Shown: positions 38,717-49,550, numbered from the stretch's first letter. The stretch is 57,579 bases of DNA from Phytophthora sp. 'mugwort' (GCA_033558025.1 JAUCEF010000101.1:1-57579); one strand, 5' to 3'. Notes: a model not told the origin generated them from the sequence alone. A program made the numbers and translations.

Positions 38717-39043
38717 TTAATTTTTTTTTATAATTTTAATATTTATTAATGAATTTTTAGATAAAAATTTTTTAATTAAAACTAAAAAATTTAATAAATA
38801 AAAAATATTTTTAAATTTTATATTAATTTTAGAAGTATAATTTTTATGAATAAAATGTTCACGTGATTTTTTATTTACATGGGGAGATCTTAATAATGTA
38901 AAAATTTTTTTTTTTTGTTTTGTTTGAAATACACCGGGTATTTGAATATTTTTGAATTTATTAATTTTTTTTAATTTTAATAAATTTTGTTTGAGTTGAT
39001 TTATTTTTTGAAATGATTTAAAAGTTATTCTTAAAAGATACAT
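38717..39043 (-). CDS. rps10: Ribosomal protein S10 (uS10)
   Basis: 108 residues. YLLRITFKSFQKINQL gives strand 1; the central IPGVFQTKQKKKIFTLLRSPHVNKKSREHFIHKNY is the S10 signature (G...LPTK...YTVLRSPH..K.SREQFE). It is a small-subunit head protein. It lies between trnF (16 bp) and trnR(gcg) (10 bp). Confidence 0.95.
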   Translation of the reverse strand: MYLLRITFKSFQKINQLKQNLLKLKKINKFKNIQIPGVFQTKQKKKIFTLLRSPHVNKKSREHFIHKNYTSKINIKFKNIFYLLNFLVLIKKFLSKNSLINIKIIKKN

Positions 39044-39059
39044 ATTTTAATAATAAAAT

Positions 39060-39133
39060 TGTCTGGAGGTGGATTTGAACCACCGACACAAAGATTTTCA
39101 GTCTTTTACTCTAACCAACTGAGCTATCCAAAC
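39060..39133 (-). tRNA. trnF(gaa): tRNA-Phe (GAA)
   Basis: Acceptor GTTTGGA pairs with TCCAGAC (one G-T pair). Anticodon arm AAAGA-CTGAAAA-TCTTT gives GAA. T arm GGTGG-TTCAAAT-CCACC. It follows nad2 by 6 bp. Confidence 0.95.
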
Positions 39134-39139
39134 TAAATA

Positions 39140-40633
39140 TTATATTAATAAATATAAATAAATTTTGTTTAAATTTATTAATATAATATTAGGATAAATA
39201 AATAAAAATAAAATAAATTGAGTACTAATTAATAATATTATACTTTGACTTTTATTTATTTGTGAAATATACATTTTTCTAAATATTTTTTCAAAATAAA
39301 TAATTTTAATTATTTTTAAATAATAAAAAGAGCTTAAAACACTTATAATAATACCAAAAAATACTAAACTAAAATAATTATTTTTAATAGCTGAAAAAAA
39401 TATAAATAATTTTGAAAAAAAACCCGCTAATGGGGGTATACCAGCTAATGAAAAAATATTTATGATTATAATAATAGCAATTAATTTATTAATAGTATAT
39501 ATATTTGATAAATCTGTTAAATATTTAATTGGTTTATGATTGATATTTAAAGATAAATAAGAAGTCCATAAATTAATACTTGTTATAATATAAATTATAA
39601 TATATAATAAAATAAATGGAATATTATTTAACATATTTGAAGTAAATCCTATTAATATAAAACCTACATGACTTATTGCACTATAAGCTAATAATCTTTT
39701 GATTTTTTTTTGTTGTAATGCCGATAATGCACCGATTAACATAGATAAAAATGAAATAATATAAAAAAAAATTTCAAAGAAATATGAAATATTAAAAAAA
39801 ATCTCAAAAAATAAACGAATTAAAATTCCTATAAAAGCAATTTTTGGTACAATAGCAAAAAAACTTGAAATATTATTTGGAGCACCTTCATATACATCAG
39901 GCAACCAAAAATGAAAAGGTGTAGCACCTATTTTAAATAAAATACCAACTAAAATAAAAATTAATCCATAAGATAAACTAATTAATATATTTATATTATC
40001 TAAAAAATTTATATTTGATAATATTAAAAAAATATTATTAAAATTTAATGAACCTGTAATAGCATAAATTATTGAAGAACCAAATAGAATAAAACCTGAA
40101 GCAATTGATCCTAAAATAAAATATTTTAAACCAGCCTCAATTGATAATATCGATTTTTTTTGGGTGGATGTTAATATATAAAAACTTAAACTTTGTAATT
40201 CAATTGCTAAATATAAAGTAATAAAATGATTTGCAGATACCAATAACATTAAACCCAATAATGATATTAACATTAATATATTAATTTCATATGAATTTAT
40301 TTTTTGTTGTATTAAATATTTTTGTTGTATTAAAAAACAAATAATTGTTAATAAAATTAAAATTATTTTAATAAATTGTGTAAAATTATTAATAAGTAAT
40401 ACACCATTTAATATGTTACTTGAAATATTTGTTATATTTAACGTTAATATTAAAAGAATTAATAATAAATATATTATTATAGTAGTAATATTTTTAATAA
40501 TCAAAATTTTTTGAGCATTTTGATTTTTTTTATAAAAAACACCAAATAATAATAAAATTAATAAAAAAGTTGTTAAAAAAAATTCGGGGATAATAATTTC
40601 AAAATTATTATTAAAAATTTCCTGAAAAAACAT
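39140..40633 (-). CDS. nad2: NADH dehydrogenase subunit 2
   Basis: 497 residues, about 14 hydrophobic spans. Nad2/NuoN features: ELQSLSFYILTSTQKKSILSIEAGLKYFILGSIASGFILFG, FKIGATPFHFWLPDVYEGAPN with the conserved Lys, and ALQQKKIKRLLAYSAISHVGFILIG. An antiporter-like pump module of complex I. It diverges from nad7 with 116 bp between the start codons, so that spacer should contain promoters for both strands. Confidence 0.97.
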   Translation of the reverse strand: MFFQEIFNNNFEIIIPEFFLTTFLLILLLFGVFYKKNQNAQKILIIKNITTIIIYLLLILLILTLNITNISSNILNGVLLINNFTQFIKIILILLTIICFLIQQKYLIQQKINSYEINILMLISLLGLMLLVSANHFITLYLAIELQSLSFYILTSTQKKSILSIEAGLKYFILGSIASGFILFGSSIIYAITGSLNFNNIFLILSNINFLDNINILISLSYGLIFILVGILFKIGATPFHFWLPDVYEGAPNNISSFFAIVPKIAFIGILIRLFFEIFFNISYFFEIFFYIISFLSMLIGALSALQQKKIKRLLAYSAISHVGFILIGFTSNMLNNIPFILLYIIIYIITSINLWTSYLSLNINHKPIKYLTDLSNIYTINKLIAIIIIINIFSLAGIPPLAGFFSKLFIFFSAIKNNYFSLVFFGIIISVLSSFYYLKIIKIIYFEKIFRKMYISQINKSQSIILLISTQFILFLFIYPNIILINLNKIYLYLLI

Positions 40634-40749
40634 AATGTAATAAAAGAAATAAATATTTTAAAAATACTTACTTACTATATATGCTATATATTTATAAAAA
40701 AATTAATTTATAAATATTATATTTTTATTAAAAAAAAAAAAAAAAAAAA

Positions 40750-41928
40750 ATGTCATTAAAAAAAATTAAAAATTTTTCTATAAATTTTGGTCCACAACAT
40801 CCAGCGGCTCATGGTGTTTTACGTTTAATTTTAGAATTAAACGGTGAAGTTGTTAAAAAAGCTGATTCACATATAGGTTTATTACATAGAGGTACAGAAA
40901 AATTAATTGAATATAAAAATTATTTACAGGCGTTACCTTATTTTGATCGTTTAGATTATGTATCTATGATGTGTCAAGAACATGCATATGTTTTGGCTAT
41001 TGAAAAATTATTAAATTGTGATATACCTTTACGAGCACAATATATAAGAGTTTTATTTTCAGAAATAACACGTATCTTAAATCATTTATTAGCTGTATGT
41101 TGTCATGCTTTAGATGTAGGAGCTATGACACCTTATTTTTGGGGATTTGAAGAACGTGAGAAATTAATGGAATTTTATGAACGTGTTTCTGGTGCACGTA
41201 TGCATGCAGCTTATTTTAGACCTGGAGGTGTTAATCAAGATTTGCCTAAAGGTTTGTTAAATGATATATATATTTTTTGTGAACAATTTAATACCCGTTT
41301 AGATGAAATTGAAGAAATGTTAACTAATAATAGAATTTGGAAACAAAGATTAGTAGATATTGGTATTATATCTGCTAAAGATGCTTTAAATTTTGGTTTT
41401 AGTGGTGTTATGTTACGTGGATCAGGTATTTCATGGGATTTACGTAAAACACAACCTTATGAAATTTATGATCAATTAAAATTTGATATACCTGTAGGTA
41501 CAAATGGCGATTGTTATGATCGTTATTTAATTAGAATAGAAGAAATGCGACAATCAATTCGAATTATTTTGCAAGTACTTAATAAAATTCCCCAAGGTCC
41601 TATTAAATTAGATGATAAAAAAATTACAAATCCAAATAGAATTCAAATTAAAAATTCTATGGAGTCTTTAATTCATCATTTTAAATATTATTCAGAAAAT
41701 ATTTGTGTAAATGCTGGTGAAACTTATACAGTTATTGAGGCACCTAAAGGTGAGTATGGTGTTTATTTAGTAGCAGATGGTACAAATAAACCCTACAGAT
41801 GTAAAATTAAATCACCAGGATTTTTACATTTACAAGCATTAGATTTTATAGCTAAAAATCATATGATTGCTGATGTTGTTACAATTATTGGTACTTTAGA
41901 TGTTGTTTTTGGTGAAATTGATCGTTAA
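40750..41928 (+). CDS. nad7: NADH dehydrogenase subunit 7 (49-kDa type)
   Basis: 392 residues. Start [24 protein letters not shown], then [44 protein letters not shown], and the end [35 protein letters not shown]; all are 49-kDa/NuoD signatures, including the quinone-site His and Tyr. The ATG is preceded directly by a run of about 20 A (40730-40749). It is followed 38 bp later by the rpl10-like gene. Confidence 0.98.
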   Translation: MSLKKIKNFSINFGPQHPAAHGVLRLILELNGEVVKKADSHIGLLHRGTEKLIEYKNYLQALPYFDRLDYVSMMCQEHAYVLAIEKLLNCDIPLRAQYIRVLFSEITRILNHLLAVCCHALDVGAMTPYFWGFEEREKLMEFYERVSGARMHAAYFRPGGVNQDLPKGLLNDIYIFCEQFNTRLDEIEEMLTNNRIWKQRLVDIGIISAKDALNFGFSGVMLRGSGISWDLRKTQPYEIYDQLKFDIPVGTNGDCYDRYLIRIEEMRQSIRIILQVLNKIPQGPIKLDDKKITNPNRIQIKNSMESLIHHFKYYSENICVNAGETYTVIEAPKGEYGVYLVADGTNKPYRCKIKSPGFLHLQALDFIAKNHMIADVVTIIGTLDVVFGEIDR

Positions 41929-41966
41929 TATTAATTATTAGAATAAAATTTTATTTTCAATAAATT

Positions 41967-42386
41967 ATGCAAAAAAAAAAATTTAAAAAGTATAAATTAA
42001 ATCAATTACAAAAAATTAAACAAACTTATAAATATATATATATATTTCGTTATAATGATTTAAATATTAATGAAATAATATCTTTAAAAAAAAAAATTAA
42101 AAAATTTGATTATAAATCTTTAATATTAAATCAAAATTTAATTATTGATATTTTTTTAAAATTAAAAGGACAAGGTTCTATTTTAATAATTTATGGAAAT
42201 AATGAATTAAATTTAATAAGGGATTTATATAATTTTAAAAAACTTGAATTAATTTATTTGAGTATTCAAAATAATATTTATTCTAATTTAAAAGTAAAAC
42301 AAATATTATCTAAAAACTATCCACCTTTAAATAATTTAATTGTTCAATCATTTTTAAATTTTATATATTATTTAAGAAAAATTTAA
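41967..42386 (+). CDS. rpl10: Ribosomal protein L10-like (uL10)
   Basis: 139 residues, basic. The layout fits L10: a basic start with KLNQLQKIKQ, a strand IYIFRYNDLNINEIISLKKKI (bacterial ...GlTv.qm..LR...), KSLILNQNLI (bacterial kVvKNtL...), and LKGQGSILIIYGNN (bacterial f.Gpt.i.f...), then a block ending in YPPLNNLIVQ. L10 anchors the stalk on the large subunit. It lies between nad7 and trnH. The match is by eye; a mitochondrial rpl10 is known in plants and some protists, often first listed as an unnamed ORF. Confidence 0.6.
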   Translation: MQKKKFKKYKLNQLQKIKQTYKYIYIFRYNDLNINEIISLKKKIKKFDYKSLILNQNLIIDIFLKLKGQGSILIIYGNNELNLIRDLYNFKKLELIYLSIQNNIYSNLKVKQILSKNYPPLNNLIVQSFLNFIYYLRKI

Positions 42387-42389
42387 AAA

Positions 42390-42462
42390 GGCGATTATAA
42401 CTTAAAGGTAGAGTGTTAGATTGTGGGTCTAAGTGTTATGGGTTCAAGTCCCATTTTTCGCC
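42390..42462 (+). tRNA. trnH(gug): tRNA-His (GUG), copy 2
   Basis: Identical to 245-317. Confidence 0.9.
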
Positions 42463-42484
42463 CATTTTTAAATTAAATTTTTTT

Positions 42485-43960
42485 ATGTTTAATAAGTTTA
42501 TATTAATTTTTTTACTTATTTTACCATTAATTACGGTTATTATATTAGCTTTTTCGAAAAATGAAAAATTTATAAAAAATTTTAGTATTTTTATGTCTTT
42601 TTTCATTTTTTTAATGTCATTACCTTTATGGATTTTATTTGATAAATCAACTTCTAATTTTCAATATTTATTTAAAATAGAATGGATTAGTCAATTTAAT
42701 ATTAATTTTTATTTAGGTATTGATGGTATTTCATTATTTTTTATAATTTTAACAACATTTTTGATTCCAATCTGTATGTTAATTAGTTATGAAATGATTA
42801 ATAAAAATATAAAAGAATATTTTATTTTATATTTTATTTTAGAATTTTGTTTAATCATTTCATTTAGTATATTAGATGTACTTATTTTTTATATTTTCTT
42901 TGAAAGTGTATTAATTCCTATGTTTTTAATTATAGGTATTTGGGGTTCAAGAGAACGTAAAATTAAAGCTTCATATTTGTTTTTTATGTATACATTAGCA
43001 GGTTCATTATTTATGTTTATTGCCATTATTCATTTATTTTTAACTGTGGGTACAACTGATTATCAAATATTATATTATAGTAATTTTAATTTTTCATATG
43101 AAAAATTTTATTTCTTAGCTTTTTTTTTATCATTTGCTGTTAAAGTTCCAATGTTACCTTTTCATGTTTGGTTACCGGAAGCACATGTTGAAGCACCTAC
43201 CGCAGGTTCTGTACTATTAGCTGGTATTTTATTAAAATTAGGATCATACGGTATGATTAGGTTTTTAGTTCCTTTATTTCCTAAAGCTGCATTATATTTT
43301 ACACCGTATATTTTAGTTTTATGTTTAATATCTGTTATTTATGCGTCATTAACAGCTATACGACAAACAGATTTGAAACGTATTATTGCTTATGCATCAG
43401 TTGCTCATATGAATTTTATAATATTGGGTATTTTTTCTTTAACTATTCAAGGATTAGAAGGTAGTATTATTCAAATGATTAGTCATGGTTTAGTATCGAG
43501 TGGTTTATTTTTTTCAATTGGATGTTTATATGATCGATATCATACAAGATTTATTAATTATTATGGTGGTTTAGCACATACAATGCCTTTATTTTGTATT
43601 GCATTATTTATTTATGTATTAGCAAATATGTCTATTCCAGGTTCAAGTAGTTTTGTGGGTGAAATTCTTATTTTAACTGGAGTTTTTGAAGATAATACTA
43701 CAACAGCTGTTTTTGCGACAATTGGTATGTTTTTGGGTGGGGTATATTCTTTATTATTTTATAATCGAATTTGTTATGGTAATATTCAAAATATTTATTT
43801 AAAAATTTATTATGATTTAACTTATCGTGAATTTTTAATTCATTTAATATTAATTATAAATATCTTTTTATTAGGTTTATATCCTAAAATTTTTGAAAGT
43901 TGTATGCATGAAAGTGTTTCAAAAATTTTAATACATATTGATTTTTCTTATTTTTATTAA
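42485..43960 (+). CDS. nad4: NADH dehydrogenase subunit 4, copy 2
   Basis: 491 residues, about 13-14 membrane spans. GIDGISLFFIILTTF lies at about 78-92; the conserved Glu is in FFESVLIPMF (E140) and the conserved Lys in SFAVKVPMLPFHVWLPEAH (K220), both required for proton pumping in this family. Later blocks are LLAGILLKLGSYGMIRF and RQTDLKRIIAYASVAHMNF. The start at MFNKFILIF is chosen because the upstream open frame lies in trnH. An antiporter-like module of complex I. Confidence 0.98.
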   Translation: MFNKFILIFLLILPLITVIILAFSKNEKFIKNFSIFMSFFIFLMSLPLWILFDKSTSNFQYLFKIEWISQFNINFYLGIDGISLFFIILTTFLIPICMLISYEMINKNIKEYFILYFILEFCLIISFSILDVLIFYIFFESVLIPMFLIIGIWGSRERKIKASYLFFMYTLAGSLFMFIAIIHLFLTVGTTDYQILYYSNFNFSYEKFYFLAFFLSFAVKVPMLPFHVWLPEAHVEAPTAGSVLLAGILLKLGSYGMIRFLVPLFPKAALYFTPYILVLCLISVIYASLTAIRQTDLKRIIAYASVAHMNFIILGIFSLTIQGLEGSIIQMISHGLVSSGLFFSIGCLYDRYHTRFINYYGGLAHTMPLFCIALFIYVLANMSIPGSSSFVGEILILTGVFEDNTTTAVFATIGMFLGGVYSLLFYNRICYGNIQNIYLKIYYDLTYREFLIHLILIINIFLLGLYPKIFESCMHESVSKILIHIDFSYFY

Positions 43961-43984
43961 ACAAAATTTTTTGTTTAATAAAAA

Positions 43985-44056
43985 GCCCTTTTAGTCTAAT
44001 GGTTAGGACATTACCTTTTCACGGTAAAAATACGAGTTCAATTCTCGTAAAGGGTA
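43985..44056 (+). tRNA. trnE(uuc): tRNA-Glu (UUC), copy 2
   Basis: Identical to 1840-1911. Confidence 0.95.
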
Positions 44057-44135
44057 TAAAAAATATATATTTGATATATTTTGGTAATTATAATAATTTA
44101 TAATTATTAAATAATATGATAATTTAATAACCTCT

Positions 44136-45665
44136 ATGGCTATTGAATTATCATATATACTGGAATCAAATATTAAAAAATATAAAGATGAAAAAAGTTT
44201 ACAAGAAACAGGTATTGTTCTTTCAATGAGTGATGGTATTGCAAGATGTTATGGTTTAACTAAAATTCAAGCAGGTGAAATGGTTGAATTTAATAATGGT
44301 AATATTAAAGGAATGGCTTTAAATTTAGAACCTGATGTTGTTGGTGTTGTTGTTTTTAGTAATGATAGAGAAATTCAAGAAGGTAATTTTGTACGAAGAA
44401 CTGGATCTATTGTTAGTGTACCTGTAGGACCTGAAGTATTAGGTAGAGTAGTTGATGCTTTAGGACAACCCATTGATGGTAAAGGTCAAATTAACAGTAA
44501 ATTAGAAAGTAGAGTTGAAGTTAAAGCTCCAGGTATTATGCCTAGAGAAAGTGTTAAACAACCTGTACAAACAGGTTTAAAAGCTGTAGATAGTTTAATT
44601 CCTATTGGTCGTGGTCAAAGGGAATTAATTATTGGTGATAGACAAACAGGTAAAACATCTATTGCTATTGATACTATAATTAATCAAAGAGAACCTCATT
44701 TAAAAAAAGATATAAATAATCAATTATATTGTATTTATGTAGGTGTTGGTCAAAAAAGATCAACAATTGCTGAATTAACAAAAACTTTAGAAGAAAAAAA
44801 TGCAATGTTTTTTTCTGTTATTGTAGCGGCTACTGCTTCAGATTCAGCACCCTTACAATATTTAGCTCCATATACTGGTTGTGCTTTAGGTGAATATTTT
44901 AGAGATAATGGTAAACATGCTGTTATTTTCTATGATGATTTATCAAAACAAGCGGTAGCTTATAGACAAATGTCTTTATTATTAAGAAGACCTCCAGGTA
45001 GAGAAGCTTATCCTGGAGATGTTTTTTATTTACACTCTCGTTTATTAGAAAGAGCTGCTAAAATGAATAAAAAAATTGGTGGTGGTTCATTAACCGCATT
45101 ACCTATTATTGAAACACAAGCTGGAGATGTTTCTGCTTATATTCCAACAAATGTTATTTCAATTACTGATGGACAAATTTTTTTAGAAACAGAATTATTT
45201 AATGAAGGTCAAAGACCTGCAATTAGTGTTGGATTATCTGTAAGTCGTGTTGGTTCTTCTGCACAAATTAAAGCTATGAAACAAATTGCTGGTACAATGA
45301 AATTAGAATTAGCACAATTTAGAGAAGTACAAGCATTTGCTCAATTTGGTTCTGATTTAGATGCTACAACTCAACAACAATTAAATAGAGGGATTAGATT
45401 AACAGAAATGTTAAAACAAGGTTTAAATATACCGTTATCTGTTGAAAATCAAATTGTAATTATTTATTTAGGTGTACGTGGTTTCTTAGATAAAATTGCT
45501 GTTGATAAAATTTCAAGTTTTGAAATTAGTTGGTTAAATTTTATAAAAAATAATCATTTTAATATTTTAGAAGAAATCTTAAATAAAAAAGAAATATCTA
45601 AAGAATTAGAAAAAAAACTTAATATTTTAGCAACAAATTTTACTAATAATTTTATTACAAAATAA
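44136..45665 (+). CDS. atp1: ATP synthase F1 subunit alpha, intact copy
   Basis: 509 residues, the full family length. Domains: N-terminal beta barrel (about 25-95), the nucleotide-binding domain with Walker A GDRQTGKT (167-174), the [11 protein letters not shown] block, [44 protein letters not shown], and the alpha signature [17 protein letters not shown], followed by the helical C-terminal domain. It forms the catalytic hexamer of complex V with nuclear-encoded beta. Retention in mtDNA is known in plants, jakobids and oomycete-type stramenopiles. Confidence 0.98.
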   Translation: MAIELSYILESNIKKYKDEKSLQETGIVLSMSDGIARCYGLTKIQAGEMVEFNNGNIKGMALNLEPDVVGVVVFSNDREIQEGNFVRRTGSIVSVPVGPEVLGRVVDALGQPIDGKGQINSKLESRVEVKAPGIMPRESVKQPVQTGLKAVDSLIPIGRGQRELIIGDRQTGKTSIAIDTIINQREPHLKKDINNQLYCIYVGVGQKRSTIAELTKTLEEKNAMFFSVIVAATASDSAPLQYLAPYTGCALGEYFRDNGKHAVIFYDDLSKQAVAYRQMSLLLRRPPGREAYPGDVFYLHSRLLERAAKMNKKIGGGSLTALPIIETQAGDVSAYIPTNVISITDGQIFLETELFNEGQRPAISVGLSVSRVGSSAQIKAMKQIAGTMKLELAQFREVQAFAQFGSDLDATTQQQLNRGIRLTEMLKQGLNIPLSVENQIVIIYLGVRGFLDKIAVDKISSFEISWLNFIKNNHFNILEEILNKKEISKELEKKLNILATNFTNNFITK

Positions 45666-45869
45666 TATAATTATTTTTTTATTAATAAAAAATAATTATA
45701 ATATTTTGTAAATAAAACATAACAGATAAAAATTAATTATTTTCTATATAGAAAATAATTTTAAATATTATTCTAATATTAATTTTTTAAAAAATATTTA
45801 TTCTTTAAGAAGAATTATTTTAAAATTATTATTATATTTTTAAATAATTTAAATTTATTTTATTCTATT

Positions 45870-47864
45870 ATGTTATTATTAACTTTAATTTTTTTACCTT
45901 TTTTAGGTTCAGTAGCTTCTGGATTATTTGGTTTTTATATTGGCCGTAAAGGTTCTGTATTTATAACCACATTAACAACTTTTTTAAGTTGTCTTTTTTC
46001 ATTTATTATTATATATAATTCAATTACAAATGAATATGAGTATATTATTTATATTTCAAATTGGATTAATAGTGGTTTATTTAATTGTAATTGGTGTTTT
46101 TTATTTGATAGTTTAACTATGATAATGTTAATTGTTGTAACAAGTATTTCAACTTTAGTTCATTTATATTCTTCTAAATATATGGATCATGATCCACATT
46201 TATCTAGATTTATGTCATATTTATCACTATTTACTTTTTTTATGATTATATTAGTTACAGGTGATAATTTTATGCAAATGTTTGTTGGATGGGAAGGTGT
46301 TGGTTTTTGTTCATATTTATTAATTAATTTTTGGTTTACACGTTTACAAGCGAATAAAGCAGCTATAAAAGCTATGTTAGTTAATCGAATTAGTGATTTA
46401 ATCTTATTATTAGGTGTATTAACTGTTTTTTATAATATTAGAACTATTGAATATTTTAGTACATTTGCAGCAATTTCTATTGTTAAAGATTTTAAATTTA
46501 TTTTTTTTAATTATATTTTAAGTATTATTGATGTTGCGTGTATTTTAATTTTTATAGGTGCTATGGGTAAATCTGCTCAAATTTTTTTACATTTATGGTT
46601 ACCCGATGCTATGGAAGGACCTACGCCGGTTTCGGCATTAATCCATGCAGCGACTATGGTAACTGCTGGTGTTTATTTAATTGCACGTTGTTCACCAATG
46701 TTTGAATATTCAATGTTTTCTTTAAAAGTTATTACAATTATTGGAGCTTCTACAGCCTTTTTCTCAAGTACAATTGGTCTAGTACAAAATGATTTTAAAA
46801 AAATAGTTGCCTATTCTACTTGTAGTCAATTAGGTTATATGTTTTTTGCTTGTGGATTATCAAATTATCCTTTAGCTATTTTTCATTTATCAAATCATGC
46901 ATATTTTAAAGCATTATTATTTTTATGTTCCGGTGCTGTAATTCATGCTATGGGTGATGAACAAGATATAAGAAAAATGGGTGGTTTAAGAAGAATTTTA
47001 CCTTTTACTTATATAATGTTTTTAATAGGTTCATTATCTTTAATGGGTTTTCCTTTTTTAACTGGTTTTTATTCTAAAGATTTAATATTAGAAGTTGCAT
47101 TTTCAAGTTTTAGTGAAACAGGTCATTTTGCTTATTGGTTGGGTACTATTGGTGCATTTTTTACGGCATTCTATTCAACACGTTTATTATTTTTTGCTTT
47201 TTTAAGTGAAACTAATGCCTATAAAAATGTTATTAAAAATGCACATGATGTTCCATTAGAAATGGGTATTCCTTTAGGAGTTTTAGCATTTGGTAGTATT
47301 TTTATAGGTTATATTTCTAAAGATATGTTTGTTGGGTTAGGTTCAAATTTTTGGAATAACTCAATTTATATAAATCCATTTAATAATCAAATGATTGATG
47401 CTGAATTTTTACCAACATTTTTTAAATTATTACCTGTTATTTTAAGTTTTTGTGGCTTATTTTGTGCCTTTTATTTATATTTTTTTAAATTTAGATTTTT
47501 ATATAACTTAAAAATTTCAAAATATGGTCTTTATTTTTATAATTTTTTAAATAGAAAATGGTATTTTGATAAAATTTATTATGAATTTATTAATCAATAT
47601 ATATTAAAAGTTGGTTATAATGTAACATATAAAATGATTGATAAAGGTTTAATTGAAATGTGTGGTCCTTTTGGTTTAATAACCGTTTTTTCTTTCTTAA
47701 GTCAAAAAATAATTTTATTACAAACAGGTTATATTTATCACTATTCATTATTAATGTTAATTAGCATTATTTGTTTAATAAATATTATTTTTTTTTCTAT
47801 TATTTATTTTTTTAATATTATTACTATTTTATTATTTTTATTTATTTTTTTATTAATTAAATAA
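45870..47864 (+). CDS. nad5: NADH dehydrogenase subunit 5, intact copy
   Basis: 664 residues with about 16 spans. NuoL/Nad5 signatures: DHDPHLSRFMSYLSLFTFFM, FVGWEGVGFCSYLLINFWFTR with the key Glu, IGAMGKSAQIFLHLWLPDAMEGPTPVSALIHAATMVTAGVYL with the key Lys, and NHAYFKALLFLCSGAVIHAMGDEQDIRKMGGL. The C-terminal lateral-helix region is present. Distal proton pump of complex I. 60 bp before nad6. Confidence 0.98.
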   Translation: MLLLTLIFLPFLGSVASGLFGFYIGRKGSVFITTLTTFLSCLFSFIIIYNSITNEYEYIIYISNWINSGLFNCNWCFLFDSLTMIMLIVVTSISTLVHLYSSKYMDHDPHLSRFMSYLSLFTFFMIILVTGDNFMQMFVGWEGVGFCSYLLINFWFTRLQANKAAIKAMLVNRISDLILLLGVLTVFYNIRTIEYFSTFAAISIVKDFKFIFFNYILSIIDVACILIFIGAMGKSAQIFLHLWLPDAMEGPTPVSALIHAATMVTAGVYLIARCSPMFEYSMFSLKVITIIGASTAFFSSTIGLVQNDFKKIVAYSTCSQLGYMFFACGLSNYPLAIFHLSNHAYFKALLFLCSGAVIHAMGDEQDIRKMGGLRRILPFTYIMFLIGSLSLMGFPFLTGFYSKDLILEVAFSSFSETGHFAYWLGTIGAFFTAFYSTRLLFFAFLSETNAYKNVIKNAHDVPLEMGIPLGVLAFGSIFIGYISKDMFVGLGSNFWNNSIYINPFNNQMIDAEFLPTFFKLLPVILSFCGLFCAFYLYFFKFRFLYNLKISKYGLYFYNFLNRKWYFDKIYYEFINQYILKVGYNVTYKMIDKGLIEMCGPFGLITVFSFLSQKIILLQTGYIYHYSLLMLISIICLINIIFFSIIYFFNIITILLFLFIFLLIK

Positions 47865-47924
47865 AAATAATAAAATATGTATCTTTTAAGATATAATTAT
47901 AAATTTATATAATTTAAATACATT

Positions 47925-48635
47925 ATGGATTTCGAAACAATTTTCTTTTATACTTTTTCAACTATAGCTTTAACTTCAGCTATATTTGTAATATATTCTA
48001 CAAATACAATATATTCTGCATTTTTTTTAATATTAGTTTTTACTAATTCAACTGGATTATTATTAATTTCTGAAATTGAATTTTTATCAATAATGTTAAT
48101 TATTATTTATGTAGGAGCTATTACTGTATTATTTTTATTTGTTATTATGATGCTAGATGTTAATGTTTTAATTGATAAAAATAAAATAAAAAATAATTTT
48201 GGTTATTTACCAATTATTTTTTTAATTAGTTTTATTTTTTTTTTAGAAACGTTTGTTATGTTTAGTAAAGTTTTTACATCATATTACCATTTAATAAATA
48301 ATTCTTTTTTTACTCAAAAAGTAAATACTTTATTTTTTTTTCACGATAGTATGAAAGGTACTTTTGAAATATTTGTTGATGTCAAACCCTTTTTAAAAAA
48401 TTTTATCTATCAATTAGATACTATTACAAATATTGAAACAATTGGACAAATTTTATATAGTTATTATGCTTTTTTTTTTTTAGTTGCAGGTATTATATTA
48501 TTAATAGCTTTAATAGGAGCGGTTACTTTAACTAAAAAGGAAAAAAAAAAATTTTTAAAACAAAATATTTATAAACAACTTTCACGAGATGCATTAAAAG
48601 CTATTTTTAATGTATATTCAGATAAAACTGTTTAA
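47925..48635 (+). CDS. nad6: NADH dehydrogenase subunit 6, intact copy
   Basis: 236 residues, five spans. The pi-bulge region is seen in IIIYVGAITVLFLFVIMMLDV (third span), with an enlarged polar loop at about 125-175, a last span AFFFLVAGIILLIALIGAVTLT, and a basic tail KKEKKKFLKQN. Complex I membrane arm. trnR(ucu) follows in 17 bp. Confidence 0.96.
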   Translation: MDFETIFFYTFSTIALTSAIFVIYSTNTIYSAFFLILVFTNSTGLLLISEIEFLSIMLIIIYVGAITVLFLFVIMMLDVNVLIDKNKIKNNFGYLPIIFLISFIFFLETFVMFSKVFTSYYHLINNSFFTQKVNTLFFFHDSMKGTFEIFVDVKPFLKNFIYQLDTITNIETIGQILYSYYAFFFLVAGIILLIALIGAVTLTKKEKKKFLKQNIYKQLSRDALKAIFNVYSDKTV

Positions 48636-48652
48636 TTCTTAATAAAACTAAA

Positions 48653-48725
48653 ACAATCTTAACTTAATTGGTAGAGTATTAGCCTTCTAAGCTTTAAAAT
48701 CTTGGTTCAAATCCAAGAGATTGTA
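48653..48725 (+). tRNA. trnR(ucu): tRNA-Arg (UCU), copy 2
   Basis: Identical to 6509-6581. Confidence 0.9.
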
Positions 48726-49136
48726 ATTAGTTTTATTTAAAAATTTCATTCTTAAAAAAAAAATAATTCAATTATTTTTATAATATAAATAATAAAATTT
48801 AAATTTTTTAAGAAATAATAAATTAAAAAAATCAATTTTTTTCAATAAATATTCTAAAAAATATAAGAAGAATGCGTTCACTTACAAATTTAATATAAAT
48901 ACAGAATATTATTATTGCTAATTCTATAACTTTTAATCAAGATGGTTTAACATAAGTTATTGATGACATAAATATTTAAATAGATTAATTTTTATTAAAT
49001 ACTCAATAACTAAAATTAAATTAATATCAACATAGTTATAATTTAAAATCACATAATTAGTTTTTAATTGGTAAAAATTTACATAATGTATATATTGTAT
49101 ATCTAGAAACCTATTTAACAAATTAAATAGGTTTTT
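48726..49136. other. Non-coding stretch between trnR(ucu) and orf137, copy 2
   Basis: Same content as 6582-6992, including the hairpin (here 49107-49134). Confidence 0.6.
49107..49134. terminator. Hairpin with T tract, copy 2
   Basis: Same 12-bp stem and CAAA loop as 6963-6990. Confidence 0.5.
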
Positions 49137-49550
49137 TTAGCCATCTTCTTTAAAAATAGAAATTAAAATTTTAATTAAATGAGTCATCATTTTTTCAAAT
49201 TCTTGTGGATTATCTTTTAATAAATGTCTTGGATGAATAGTTAGTTTTAATAATTCTAATAAATTTAATCCAGCCGCCCTTTTTTCAGGTTCACGTAACA
49301 TTTTTAAAACAACTTGTTTTATTTGATTGAAAGTTTCATCATCGACGATATTCCTTAAATCCTGTAATGCAGAAACTATTGGAAAATCGCTATTGAAATA
49401 AATTAAAAAAATAGTTAAACCTAAAATAAAAAAGGCACCTATTATAAATATTATATATTTTATATAATTTGATGTTTGTTCTTGTGATTCGTGTTTTTCA
49501 ATATTATTGTTGTCATTGTTTAAGTCTATTAAAATATTTTCGATATCCAT
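49137..49550 (-). CDS. orf137, unidentified single-span membrane protein
   Basis: 137 residues; I do not recognise a family. Residues 1-29 are polar and acidic (Asn, Asp, Glu). One strong hydrophobic segment follows at about 30-52 (IKYIIFIIGAFFILGLTIFL). Residues 55-137 look like a soluble helical domain with a mixed charge pattern: VSALQDLRNIVDDETFNQI, REPEKRAAGLNLLELLKLT, PRHLLKDNPQEFEKMM. Amino acid use is much less AT-biased than in the ribosomal proteins, which suggests selection. It follows cox1 by 242 bp on the same strand and ends at the convergent hairpin. Its absence from known core sets points to a lineage-specific or fast-evolving gene. Confidence 0.75.
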   Translation of the reverse strand: MDIENILIDLNNDNNNIEKHESQEQTSNYIKYIIFIIGAFFILGLTIFLIYFNSDFPIVSALQDLRNIVDDETFNQIKQVVLKMLREPEKRAAGLNLLELLKLTIHPRHLLKDNPQEFEKMMTHLIKILISIFKEDG

